7,851 bases of DNA from Caulobacter sp. B11 (lineage in GTDB: Bacteria; Pseudomonadota; Alphaproteobacteria; Caulobacterales; Caulobacteraceae): NCBI RefSeq assembly GCF_002737765.1, contig NZ_PEGG01000171.1, forward strand, positions 1 through 7,851, in the 5' to 3' direction. Position 1 is the first letter of the stretch, and every line of letters starts with the position of its first letter. Shown here piece by piece: positions 1 to 6,413 of this stretch. Under the pieces are notes generated by a model. It searched no databases, was not told where the DNA came from, and saw only the letters and a list, made by a program, of their open reading frames with translations. The position numbers and the translations under genes are program-made.

Positions 1-1221
1 GCCGACGGCCTGCGCCGGGCCATGGCCACCTTCAAGAACCTCGGCGACCCGGCCGAATATCGCGAGAAGTTCGTCGGCGGCATGACGGCGCGCGGCTATG
101 ACCCCGACTTCGCCGCCCGCTGCTTCAAGCAGATCGAGGGCTTTGGCCATTACGGCTTCCCCGAAAGCCACGCCGCCAGCTTCGCCAAGCTGGTCTATGT
201 CTCGGCCTGGCTGAAATGGGCCTGGCCCGACGTGTTCTGCGCCGCCCTGATCAATTCCCAGCCCATGGGCTTCTACCAGCCGGCCCAGCTGGTTCGCGAC
301 GCCCGCGAGCACGGGGTGATCGTGCTGCCGCCCGACGTACTGGCCAGCGACTGGGACTGCACCCTGGACGCCGCGCCGGGTCCGGAGACGCGCGATGACC
401 GGCCGCAGCCGCCGCTGCCTCCGGACCGACTGTTCAACCCCGCCACCCGGCCGTTCTGGAAGCCGGTTCGCCTGGGGCTGCGGCAGATCAAGGGGCTGCG
501 CGAGGACGATGGCCAGCGGCTGGTCGCCGCCCGCGCCGCCGGGGCCCGGCAACCGGCCGACTTCGCCCGGGCCGGGGTGTCGCAGCGCGGGCTGGAGCTG
601 CTGGCCGAGGCCGACGCCTTCGCCTCGGCCGGGCTGAGCCGCCGCGACGCCCTGTGGCGGATCAAGGGGCTGAAGGGCGAGAACCGCATCGACAGCCAGG
701 CCCCGCTGCTGGCCGGCCTGCCCCTGTTCGAGGCCGCCGTGGCCCTGCCGGCCATGGCCCTGCCCCAGCAGGTGGCCGAGGACTACCGCACCACCAGCCT
801 GTCGCTGAAGGCCCATCCCTGCGGCTTCTTCCGGCCGATGCTCGACCGGCTGGGCGTCGTGCCGGCCGAGCGGTTGAAGTCGATCCGCGACGGCCGCCGG
901 GTGGCGGTGGCCGGGCTGGTCCTGATCCGCCAGCGGCCCGGCACCGCCAAGGGCGTGGTGTTCATCACCCTGGAGGACGAGACCGGGGTGGCCAACGCCG
1001 TGGTCTGGAAGGACTGTTTCGAGGCCAACCGCCGGGTGGCGATGAGCGCCGCCTTCCTGGTCGTGCACGGCCGGCTGCAGGCCGCCGACGGGGTGATCCA
1101 TGTGGTGGCCGAACGCTTCACCGACCTCTCAGGCGAGCTGGCGCGGCTGAAGACCGAGCCCGGGGCCCCGCCGCCGGCCCGATCCTCCGGCCGCCTGCAG
1201 CGCAGCCGGGACTTTCACTGA
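1..1221 (+). CDS. dnaE2: Error-prone DNA polymerase DnaE2 (ImuC), C-terminal part, 5' truncated by window edge
   Basis: This is a C-family DNA polymerase alpha-subunit paralogue used in SOS mutagenesis. In Caulobacter and related bacteria it acts with ImuA and ImuB in translesion synthesis. The frame is open from base 1 (ADGLRRA, then MATFKNLGD), so the ATG at 22 is internal. About 406 residues are visible, against roughly 1,050-1,100 for the family. Residues in the text below are counted from that ATG. The block [20 protein letters not shown] (45-64), followed by the INSQPMGFY motif, is typical of DnaE2. A helix-hairpin-helix-like stretch (RQIKGLRED) follows. An OB-fold region lies at about 290-365 ([21 protein letters not shown] onward). 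The protein ends in SRDFH with stop TGA, close to the usual DnaE2 end. The polymerase active site and any LexA-controlled promoter lie outside the window. It converges on the downstream minus-strand polysaccharide gene. Confidence 0.95.
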   Translation, partial: ADGLRRAMATFKNLGDPAEYREKFVGGMTARGYDPDFAARCFKQIEGFGHYGFPESHAASFAKLVYVSAWLKWAWPDVFCAALINSQPMGFYQPAQLVRDAREHGVIVLPPDVLASDWDCTLDAAPGPETRDDRPQPPLPPDRLFNPATRPFWKPVRLGLRQIKGLREDDGQRLVAARAAGARQPADFARAGVSQRGLELLAEADAFASAGLSRRDALWRIKGLKGENRIDSQAPLLAGLPLFEAAVALPAMALPQQVAEDYRTTSLSLKAHPCGFFRPMLDRLGVVPAERLKSIRDGRRVAVAGLVLIRQRPGTAKGVVFITLEDETGVANAVVWKDCFEANRRVAMSAAFLVVHGRLQAADGVIHVVAERFTDLSGELARLKTEPGAPPPARSSGRLQRSRDFH

Positions 1222-1272
1222 GGGAGGCGGTGCGAATGTCTTCGCCCTCGCAACCCTCGCCTTTATCTCCAC

Positions 1273-1391
1273 CTCCCCGGCGAAGGCCGGGGCCCAGATT
1301 CAGCCTGAGCGTTTGGGGTTGATGCGCCTTCTGTCCTGACCCGGTTGCCGCCTTTCGGGGTTCGATCTGGGCCCCGGCCTTCGCCGGGGAG
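1273..1391. repeat. REP-like inverted repeat between convergent genes (27-bp arms)
   Basis: Bases 1273-1299 and 1365-1391 are perfect reverse complements, separated by 65 bases. Each arm can also fold alone: at 1275-1292, CCCCGGC and GCCGGGG flank a GAAG loop. The pair lies between the dnaE2 stop (1221) and the stop of the convergent polysaccharide gene (1422). It could act as a bidirectional terminator or a 3'-end stabiliser, but there is no T-tract. CCCCGGC-GAAG-GCCGGGG palindromes recur in alphaproteobacterial genomes as REP-like elements, as I recall them. The repeat is seen directly; its function is inferred. The rest of 1222-1421 shows no gene. Confidence 0.85.
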
Positions 1392-1421
1392 ACGGACATC
1401 GAGGGGCGGTCCCGCTCTTCC

Positions 1422-2948
1422 CTAGACCCGCGTCCCGACCCTGCCCTTGGCGGGCGTCGTGGCTCGCAGGCGCTCGACCAGGTCGAACAGCTGGGTGCGG
1501 ACGCCGAACTCGTCGCAGGCCAGGGACGAAGCCTCCAGCGTGGCCAGGGTGGCCTCGTCGATGGCCGGCAGCGGGGCCAGGGGGGTGGCCTCGACCACGC
1601 CCTGGGCCTTGGGGCGCGCGGTCTCGTTGATGTCGACCAGGGCCTCGGTGAGCTTCTCGCCCGGACGCAGGCCGGTGATGCGGATCTCGATGTCCTGGTC
1701 GGGGACCAGGCCCTGCAGGGCGATCATCCGCCGGGCCAGCTCGATGATCTTGACCGGCTCGCCCATTTCCAGGGTCAGCACCCCGTCCGGCGAGCCCGGA
1801 TCGGCGGCCGACAGGGCCACGGCCCGCAGGACCAGCTGCACGGCCTCGGGAATGGTCATGAAATAGCGTTCGACGTCGGCGTGGGTCACGGTGACCGGTC
1901 CGCCGCGGGCGATCTGGTGCTGGAAGATCGGGGCCACCGAGCCGGCCGAGCCCAGCACATTGCCGAACCGCACGATGCTGACCCGGGTGGCGTCGCTGGC
2001 CCCGTACTGGCGGGCCACCGCCTCGGCGATCCGCTTGGTCGCGCCCATCACGCTGGTCGGGGCGACGGCCTTGTCGGTCGAGATCAGGGCCATGTGGGCC
2101 GCGCCGGCCGCCTTGGCGGCGAGCGCCACGTTGCGGGTGCCCAGCACATTGGTGCGGGCCCCTTCGCAGGGATGGTTCTCGACCAGGGTCACATGCTTGA
2201 GGGCGGCGGCGTGGAAGACGATGTCGGGCCGCTCGGCGGCGAACACCCGCTCCAGGCGCAGGGCGTCGCGCACGTCGCAGATCACCTCACGCCGGGCCAG
2301 GGCGGGCCAGGCCTCGCCCAGCTCGCGGTCGATGCGGAACAGATTGGCCTCCGAAGCGTCCAGCAGGGTCAGCTGGGCGCAGCCGCTGGCGGCGATCTGG
2401 CGGGCCAGTTCCGAGCCGATGCTGCCGCCGGCCCCGGTGACCAGCACCCGGCGACCGGCCACCAGGGCGCGGACCGGTTCGGGATCCAGCCGCACCGGCG
2501 GGCGGCTGAGCAGTTCTTCCAGGCTGATCTCGCGCAGGCCGCGCCCGCCCATCTCGATCAGGCCCTGGCTGCGCAGCAGGCGCACGCCCTCGGTCTTCAG
2601 CCGGCCCAGGCGCTCGGCTCCGAACACGTTCAGCGGCCCGGAGGCCAGGAACAGCATGGCCGCCGGATAAAGGCCGCCTTCGCGCAGCTGGCTCATCACC
2701 GCGTCGAACTCGCCGACCGATCCCAGCACGCAGACGCCGCGCAGTTCCTCGCCGGTCTCGCGGGCGTCGGGGGTCAGCACCCCGACCGGGGCGAAGCGTT
2801 CGCCGTGCGAGGCGGGGGCGCGCAGGAATTCCTCGGCCTCGCTGGCCGAACCGACGATCAGCAGGCGGGGCAGGGCGGGATGGGCCGGGGCGGGCCGCAG
2901 GCGGACCAGGGCCTCGATCAGCACGCCCTCCAGCTGGGCCCGCCGCAC
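1422..2948 (-). CDS. CapD/FlaA1/WbpM-family nucleoside-diphosphate-sugar epimerase/dehydratase, catalytic part (frameshifted gene)
   Basis: This is the catalytic part of a membrane-anchored UDP-sugar 4,6-dehydratase/epimerase used in capsule, O-antigen or glycan precursor synthesis. Numbering is from the apparent GTG at 2948. A CoA-binding-like Rossmann segment comes first (PRLLIVGSASEAEE, 27-40). The short-chain dehydrogenase domain follows, with GAGGSIG at 172-178 (NAD(P) binding), HAAALKHV at 246-253, STDK at 290-293, MGATK at 301-305, RFGNVLGS at 327-334 and GLRPGEK at 426-432. Met301 stands where many SDR enzymes have the catalytic Tyr, which is the S-M-K triad known from WbpM-like enzymes. 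The GTG is probably not a real start. The membrane domain lies in the other frame just upstream (2918-3277), and the two joined give about 618 residues, normal for the family. The substrate cannot be read from sequence. Confidence 0.9.
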   Translation of the reverse strand: MRRAQLEGVLIEALVRLRPAPAHPALPRLLIVGSASEAEEFLRAPASHGERFAPVGVLTPDARETGEELRGVCVLGSVGEFDAVMSQLREGGLYPAAMLFLASGPLNVFGAERLGRLKTEGVRLLRSQGLIEMGGRGLREISLEELLSRPPVRLDPEPVRALVAGRRVLVTGAGGSIGSELARQIAASGCAQLTLLDASEANLFRIDRELGEAWPALARREVICDVRDALRLERVFAAERPDIVFHAAALKHVTLVENHPCEGARTNVLGTRNVALAAKAAGAAHMALISTDKAVAPTSVMGATKRIAEAVARQYGASDATRVSIVRFGNVLGSAGSVAPIFQHQIARGGPVTVTHADVERYFMTIPEAVQLVLRAVALSAADPGSPDGVLTLEMGEPVKIIELARRMIALQGLVPDQDIEIRITGLRPGEKLTEALVDINETARPKAQGVVEATPLAPLPAIDEATLATLEASSLACDEFGVRTQLFDLVERLRATTPAKGRVGTRV

Positions 2949-3277
2949 AGGGCCAGCTGGATCAGGGCCGCGGCCATCAGGGTGCGCGCGCCGCCCGGCA
3001 GCTCGGGCGCGATCACCCGGGCCAGGAGGGCAAAGACCAGCACGGTCAGGATCGACGAGCGGGCCAGGCGCAGGCCGTCGCTGGCCGCCACGAAGCGCCA
3101 GGGCGCGCGCTCGACCTGGAACAGGGCCTCGACCATCAGGGCGCTGAAGGCGTAAAGCGCCGCGTGCAGGGTCAGTTCGGCGGGGTCGAGGACGGAACCG
3201 GCCGCGAGCATCTGGGCCAGGATCAAGGCCAGAACGGCCAGGATCACATGCGCGGCGACCTTGCCGGCTCTACCCAT
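2918..3277 (-). CDS. N-terminal membrane domain of the CapD/WbpM-type protein (frameshifted fragment)
   Basis: This frame codes for 119 residues from the ATG at 3277. Four hydrophobic segments lie at about 8-27, 36-53, 75-90 and 97-112. The linker QVERAPWRFVAASDGLRLAR (54-73) matches the membrane region that precedes the Rossmann domains in CapD/WbpM proteins. The start at 3277 is chosen over an in-frame ATG at 3310 because AGGAG sits at 3286-3290, 8 bases upstream, and because the family N-terminus begins near this Met. After Leu110 the frame gives CGGPSWRAC and stops. One extra base within 2936-2941 joins it to the 1422-2948 frame, for example as LALCGGPQLEGVL. It is therefore the 5' part of one gene, not a separate small protein. 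The moeA coding region lies just upstream, about 87 bases away once the moeA frame is repaired. Confidence 0.85.
   Translation of the reverse strand: MGRAGKVAAHVILAVLALILAQMLAAGSVLDPAELTLHAALYAFSALMVEALFQVERAPWRFVAASDGLRLARSSILTVLVFALLARVIAPELPGGARTLMAAALIQLALCGGPSWRAC
2936..2941 (-). other. Probable frameshift site joining the two halves of the polysaccharide gene
   Basis: On the minus strand the run GGGCCC lies where the membrane frame must pass to the catalytic frame. The shift needed equals one missing base. Adding a C to the CCC run gives CGGPQLEG, which resembles the Gly-Gly-Pro turn usual after the fourth membrane helix; adding a G gives CGGAQLEG. Upstream of 2948 the catalytic frame reads non-hydrophobic sequence (PDGRGPDPAGP). 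Downstream of 2940 the membrane frame soon stops. The change of frame is therefore well bracketed. Confidence 0.8.
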
Positions 3278-4584
3278 CAACAACACTCCTGCGGCGACGC
3301 ACGCCGCCAAGGCTCGAATTCCACCAAGTCGGCCTTAGCACGCCCGCTCCGCGCCGTCGCCGATTCAGGCGCGCGCCAGGGGGAGAACCACCGCCAGGTC
3401 CCCAACCTGGCGGGCGCCGCGCCGGGAGGGCGCATCAGCAGAGCATCGGCCCGGGCGAAGACGCTGACCAGCGAGGAATCCTGATCGGAGAACGGCGTCA
3501 CGGTCACTCGCCCCTCGGGATCAATGGCGCGGGTCGCGCGCATCCAATGCTCGCGCGGTCCATTGGCCGGCAGGGGCGCGGTCAGGCGGGCGACCGACAG
3601 CGGCGGGGCGGGGTCGGCGCCGGTCAGGGCGGCCAGCAGCGGCCGCAGGAACAGCTCTGCGCAGACCAGGCCCGAGGCCGGATTGCCGGGCAGGCCCAGT
3701 ACGCGGCGGCCGTCGGTGAGCCCGCCGAACCAGGTCGGCTTGCCGGGCCGCAGGGCGATGGTCTCGACGCTCAGGGTCAGGCCCAGTTCGGCCAGGGCCG
3801 GCTTGACCAGGTCGTAGTCGCCGACCGAGGCGCCGCCGAGGGTGACGATCAGGTCGGCCGGCGCCGCCGCTACGGCCGCGGTGATCGCCTCGAGGCTGTC
3901 GCCGGCGGCGGTCAGGCGGATCGCCTCGCCGCCCCAGGCCTCGACCAGGGCGGCCAGGCTGAAGGAGCCGGACTCGAAGATCTGGTCGGGGCCGGGCGTC
4001 CGGCCGGGCGCGACCAGCTCGTCGCCGGTGGCCAGGATGGCGACGCGCGGGCGGCGGGCCACGGCCAGCACGTCCCGACCGGCCGCCGCCGCCAGGGCCA
4101 GCCGCCAGGGATCCAGCCGCAAGCCCGCCGCGAGCAGGCCGTCTCCGGCCCGAAAGTCGCCGCCGGCCGGGCGGATATGGGCGGCGGCCTCGCCCTCGAG
4201 GCTGAAGCGCACCTGGTCGCCGTCGCGGACGGCGTTTTCCTGGATCACCACCAGGTCGGCCCCGGGCGGCACGGGCGCGCCGGTGAAGATCCGTACTGCC
4301 TCGCCGGGCTGCACCGGGGCGGCATGGGCCCGGCCGGCGGCGCTCTCGCCGGCGATCTGGAAGCTTGCGACCGTGGCCAGATCGGCCCGCCGGATCGCCC
4401 AGCCGTCCATGGCCGAGGCGGCGAACGGCGGCTGGTCGCGCTCGGCCACGACAGCCTCGGCCAGCACGCGGCCCAGACTGGCCGCCAGGGCGACCTGTTC
4501 GATACCCAGCGGCGCGGCACCGTCCAGCATGCGGGCGCGGGCCTCGGCGACGGGCAGGTTCCTGAGCGGGCGGGGTGAGGTCAC
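3277..4584 (-). CDS. moeA: Molybdopterin molybdenumtransferase MoeA, with frameshifted C-terminal tail
   Basis: MoeA inserts molybdate into adenylylated molybdopterin to finish the molybdenum cofactor in the cytosol. The MoeA N domain contains PPFAASAMDGWAI (52-64, with the family's conserved Asp at 60) and RIFTGAPVPPGADLVVIQEN (98-117). The MoCF-binding domain has LATGDELV (184-191), TLGGASVGDYD (248-258), RPGKPTWFGG (279-288) and LPGNPASGLVCAELF (298-312). The C domain follows. The start is GTG 4584; EARARML needs it, and no strong ribosome site is visible. After Leu-Gly (394-395) the frame turns into WRWFSPWRAPES and runs on to a stop at 3277. One more G in the four-G run at 3400-3403 restores GDLAVVLPLARA and a stop at 3365-3367, giving about 406 residues, close to E. 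coli MoeA. The true end is thus probably 3365. Confidence 0.93.
   Translation of the reverse strand: MTSPRPLRNLPVAEARARMLDGAAPLGIEQVALAASLGRVLAEAVVAERDQPPFAASAMDGWAIRRADLATVASFQIAGESAAGRAHAAPVQPGEAVRIFTGAPVPPGADLVVIQENAVRDGDQVRFSLEGEAAAHIRPAGGDFRAGDGLLAAGLRLDPWRLALAAAAGRDVLAVARRPRVAILATGDELVAPGRTPGPDQIFESGSFSLAALVEAWGGEAIRLTAAGDSLEAITAAVAAAPADLIVTLGGASVGDYDLVKPALAELGLTLSVETIALRPGKPTWFGGLTDGRRVLGLPGNPASGLVCAELFLRPLLAALTGADPAPPLSVARLTAPLPANGPREHWMRATRAIDPEGRVTVTPFSDQDSSLVSVFARADALLMRPPGAAPARLGTWRWFSPWRAPESATARSGRAKADLVEFEPWRRASPQECC
3286..3290 (-). promoter_or_regulatory. Ribosome binding site fixing the start of the membrane-domain gene
   Basis: AGGAG on the minus strand lies 8 bases before ATG 3277. 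It supports that start over ATG 3310 and shows that 3277-3364 is a genuine leader between moeA and the polysaccharide gene once the moeA frame is repaired. Confidence 0.7.
3400..3403 (-). other. Probable one-base deletion in a G run near the end of moeA
   Basis: The minus strand reads TTGGGGAC here. With five G instead of four, the codons become ttg ggg gac ctg gcg gtg gtt ctc, then ccc ctg gcg cgc gcc tga. This encodes LGDLAVVLPLARA, a typical MoeA C-terminus. As given, the sequence encodes a 40-residue tail with no MoeA character (396-435). Confidence 0.82.
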
Positions 4585-4788
4585 GGGCGGGCGGGCTTTC
4601 TGGCGGCGGGTGGGGGCACCTTACAGAGTTCGGCCGCTTCGTTCGCGGGGGCAAGTGTGGGGGCGGGCTGTGGGCGGCCATGGCCTGGGGGCGCGCTGTT
4701 AGGGGACCTTCGGTAGGGCTGAGAAGGGTGATGGGGTGGACCTAGTCCCATGGCTTCAAAGCCGTCTGCCGCGAGCATGATCGGCTAC
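4585..4788. other. Intergenic region between the CPBP gene and moeA; GC step
   Basis: These 204 bases hold no gene I can support. The half next to moeA (4585-4700) is G/C-rich and keeps the base composition of moeA. From about 4745 onward composition drops and stays lower to about 6250. A moeA promoter should lie here or further upstream, but I found no convincing -35/-10 pair. No terminator hairpin with a T-tract follows the CPBP stop at 4789. Confidence 0.5.
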
Positions 4789-5556
4789 CTACAGAACGCG
4801 GAAAAAAATCCAGGCGGTCATCGTCAGATTGAAGCCCGCATGGGCCAAAATGGAGCCAATGATCGAGCCGGAGGCTCGACGCGCCCACGAAAAGACAAGG
4901 CCAGTAGCGAACAGGCCAGCCACCCACCAGACCGCCGGGCCGACAAGGAACGTCCAGCCAGCTGTCCGCCAAATCAGGCCAAAATGAGCGAGATGCACCA
5001 AGGCGAAGGCCCCAGCCTCAAAAAGTGAGGCCCGGCCTTCACCGAACCGACCCGTCAGGGTCTGATGGACAAGTCCGCGATAAAATAGCTCTTCGCCTAT
5101 CGGACTAAAGGTCATTCCGATCACGGCAAAAACGGCGAAGAGGATCAGCCGCGTCTGATCGTCCATCGGGGACGGAACGCCAGAATATGTTCCAGCGATG
5201 TAGACGAATGCGTTGTCGTCCCCAGAACCGAACAGGACGCCAGCGGTGACCACCATCGCGGCGCAAGCTAGCGCACCCAGGCAAAACCCGGCGGTGACGC
5301 CACCGAGCGAGGTTGGCCTTACCATGCCGATCCGGCTTCGGCCCTCGCCTGTCAGCAGGATCAGAGGAGCTAGAGCCATGACTACGAACAGGACAGATAC
5401 CGGACCGTAGTTGTTCGTGACATTCGCCTGCATCACCAAGCCGAACCTTGCAGCACTGAATAGGGCCAGCAGGAGGAGGCCCGTCCCGACGCCGAAACTC
5501 AACCATCTCCGAAACAGCCGCTTGAAGGGCTGGGGCGTCAACTCATGCATGTTCAT
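4789..5556 (-). CDS. CPBP-family intramembrane glutamic protease (CAAX/Abi, Rce1-like)
   Basis: This is a polytopic membrane protein of the CPBP (CAAX protease and bacteriocin-processing, Abi) family. Members cleave or modify membrane substrates, and some give bacteriocin self-immunity. Numbering is from the open-frame TTG at 5562. The three family motifs are intact: EELFYRG at 157-163 (EExxxR), FALVH at 186-190 (FxxxH, with another His at 193) and HAGFN at 241-245 (HxxxN). Membrane segments lie near 22-42, 55-71, 90-111, 137-153, 183-200, 205-226 and 232-252. ATG 5556 is preferred over TTG 5562 because AAGG (5564-5567) lies seven bases upstream; ATG 5550 is possible. Full length is about 255 residues, normal for the family. 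GC is much lower than in moeA (30 of 60 at 4801-4860), suggesting acquisition by transfer. It is divergent from the gene at 5781. The substrate is unknown. Confidence 0.9.
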   Translation of the reverse strand: MNMHELTPQPFKRLFRRWLSFGVGTGLLLLALFSAARFGLVMQANVTNNYGPVSVLFVVMALAPLILLTGEGRSRIGMVRPTSLGGVTAGFCLGALACAAMVVTAGVLFGSGDDNAFVYIAGTYSGVPSPMDDQTRLILFAVFAVIGMTFSPIGEELFYRGLVHQTLTGRFGEGRASLFEAGAFALVHLAHFGLIWRTAGWTFLVGPAVWWVAGLFATGLVFSWARRASGSIIGSILAHAGFNLTMTAWIFFRVL

Positions 5557-5780
5557 GGTCAAGCCTTGCCATTATGGGGAACGCCGCGCCAGACCCGCCA
5601 AGTCTGGTGGTGATCCCGTGACGAATCTCCGCAACGGGTCAGCAGCAGAAATGAGTCCGCGCCCGAAGCCGGACCTTCGACTTGGCTGCGCAGTGCCGAC
5701 GTCAGGAGGGTCAACTAGGGGTGGTAAGAGGCTAAAGCCCTCTATAGCTGTGCTTGTCGGGTCAGTTTTGGAGTAAGCTA
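5557..5780. other. Divergent intergenic region with small hairpins
   Basis: These 224 bases separate two divergent genes and should hold both promoters. A hairpin lies at 5589-5607: CCAGAC and GTCTGG flank a 7-base loop. A second, with one bulge, lies at about 5726-5742 (AGAGG...CCTCT). GCTAAAGC at 5731-5738 matches seven of eight positions of the Caulobacter-type -10 GCTANAWC, but no good -35 stands at the right distance. I see no small gene with a credible ribosome site here. Confidence 0.4.
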
Positions 5781-6212
5781 GTGAGCACGGAAGACCTCCC
5801 TCGAGCCCAAGGATTGGTGCGCTTCGGGCCAGAGCGGCACGAAGAACTTCACGATCAGACCGTCCGACGTATTACAGCGAAGATCGATCCCGAAGACCCT
5901 CTCCCGATATGGTGGGAAATGGTCGTCATGGGCGACACACTCGGCCTTCATATTACTGTGAACCCAGACACCGATGAGCTCATCGTTAAACTTACCGAAA
6001 TTTCGGAACCGGGAGGCGGTGAATGGACCGATGTAACGGTCCTGGCCGACTGTATTGGTGGTAAGATTGGCTGGTGGTGGTGTTCCATAAATTCTCAAGG
6101 TTCCTGGGACATGTTCACGCTTGCATTTGCCGAATGGGCGGTACCGAGCGTAGCTTTCTTCGGAATCGCTTCCGAAGTGCAGGTGATGCGGATGGAAATA
6201 ATCAGTCCCTAA
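5781..6212 (+). CDS. Hypothetical protein, 143 residues, possibly DUF6334-like
   Basis: I do not recognise this protein with certainty. The start is GTG 5781 because GGAG (5770-5773) lies seven bases upstream; an upstream TTG at 5754 lacks such a site. The product begins STEDLPRAQGLVRF and is acidic overall, with no signal peptide or membrane segment. The middle alternates short beta-type stretches (LGLHITVNPDTDELIVKL), then comes a Trp-rich piece KIGWWWCSINSQGSWDMFTL and a hydrophobic end PSVAFFGIASEVQVMRMEI. The pattern of 'NPDTDEL', then 'IG-WWW--IN-QGS-D', then 'PSVAF---ASEVQVMRM' reminds me of DUF6334, a small family of unknown role. That is recollection, not a search. GC is low (27 of 60 at 5941-6000), unlike most neighbours. 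It is likely real, given its ribosome site, balanced composition and compact fold-like pattern. Confidence 0.7.
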   Translation: MSTEDLPRAQGLVRFGPERHEELHDQTVRRITAKIDPEDPLPIWWEMVVMGDTLGLHITVNPDTDELIVKLTEISEPGGGEWTDVTVLADCIGGKIGWWWCSINSQGSWDMFTLAFAEWAVPSVAFFGIASEVQVMRMEIISP

Positions 6213-6246
6213 AAACGAGATCGGGGCGATCTTTAGGCGAACTAAA
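6208..6246 (+). terminator. Candidate terminator with two alternative hairpins after the hypothetical gene
   Basis: CCTAAA (6208-6213, overlapping the TAA stop) can pair with TTTAGG (6232-6237), with an inner stem GATCG/CGATC (6219-6223, 6227-6231) and a 5-base bulge at 6214-6218. TTTAG (6232-6236) can instead pair with CTAAA (6242-6246) across the loop GCGAA, so the two folds exclude each other. No T-tract follows, so intrinsic termination is uncertain. Confidence 0.4.
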
Positions 6247-6268
6247 ATCCTCAGCTTGCCCTTGCACT

Positions 6269-6326
6269 ATCCTCGGGCGCGCGCTTCGCGCGACCCGGGG
6301 GCGCCAGCTTCCCCAAAAGGGAGAGC
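6269..6326 (-). repeat. GC-rich hairpin repeat, copy 1
   Basis: The first 34 bases (6269-6302) are identical to 7411-7444. The remainder (6303-6326) matches 7445-7466 with small differences. The repeat contains a 13-bp hairpin: CCTCGGG (6271-6277) with CCCGGGG (6294-6300) and CGCGCG (6278-6283) with CGCGCG (6287-6292), loop CTT, and an A bulge at 6293. A second small stem, CTTCCC and GGGAG, encloses CAAAA. It lies between the convergent ends of the hypothetical gene and the AHSA1 gene, 88 bases beyond the AHSA1 stop. It looks like a dispersed repeat of the lineage, possibly a 3'-end or termination element. Confidence 0.85.
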
Positions 6327-6392
6327 CGCTACCCTCCGCCAAGCCTCGAAAGCGGCCTTCACCCCCGCCGCAGCCTGCTGACCTCACCAGCC

Positions 6393-6409
6393 CGCGCCGG
6401 TCCGGCGCG
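6393..6409 (-). terminator. GC palindrome just after the AHSA1 stop codon
   Basis: CGCGCCGG and CCGGCGCG form an 8-bp perfect palindrome around one T, starting 4 bases past the AHSA1 stop (6414-6416). As RNA it would fold as a 6-bp stem with a 5-base loop. No T-tract follows, so it is a candidate transcript-end hairpin rather than a standard Rho-independent terminator. Confidence 0.4.
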
Positions 6410-6413
6410 CTCC

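Noticed and set aside
1881..3155. Plus-strand open frame of 424 codons opposite the polysaccharide gene
   Set aside because: It is a GC-rich shadow (Gly/Gln/His/Ala-rich) of a recognised gene on the other strand.
3275..3279. TGATG overlap suggesting translational coupling of moeA and the polysaccharide gene
   Set aside because: The stop used belongs to the frameshifted moeA tail. With the frame repaired, moeA ends at 3365 and the next gene has its own AGGAG site.
4628..4644. GTTC...GTTC resembling an alphaproteobacterial LexA box upstream of moeA
   Set aside because: The spacer is 9 bases, while the known SOS box GTTC-N7-GTTC needs 7, and moeA is not an SOS gene.
3521..4681. Long open frame of 386 codons antisense-frame to moeA
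   Set aside because: It is the same strand as moeA in another frame, is extremely Arg/Pro/Gly-rich with no domain character, and MoeA motifs account for the region.
4750..5028. Plus-strand open frame of 92 codons over the CPBP C-terminus
   Set aside because: It is antisense to intact CPBP motifs, with low-complexity charged composition.
5571..5601. TTGGCG and CATAAT on the minus strand as a CPBP promoter
   Set aside because: The spacing is 19 bases, and the predicted transcription start would fall on the ribosome site, so the pair is not convincing.
5411..5776. Plus-strand open frame of 121 codons spanning the CPBP start and the divergent region
   Set aside because: It overlaps the recognised CPBP N-terminus, has no ribosome site, shows no domain pattern, and would fill the control region of both genes.
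4744..6209. AGTCCC at 4744-4749 and 6204-6209 as direct repeats bounding the low-GC island
   Set aside because: A 6-base match is expected by chance at this scale, and the second copy lies inside the coding end of the hypothetical gene.
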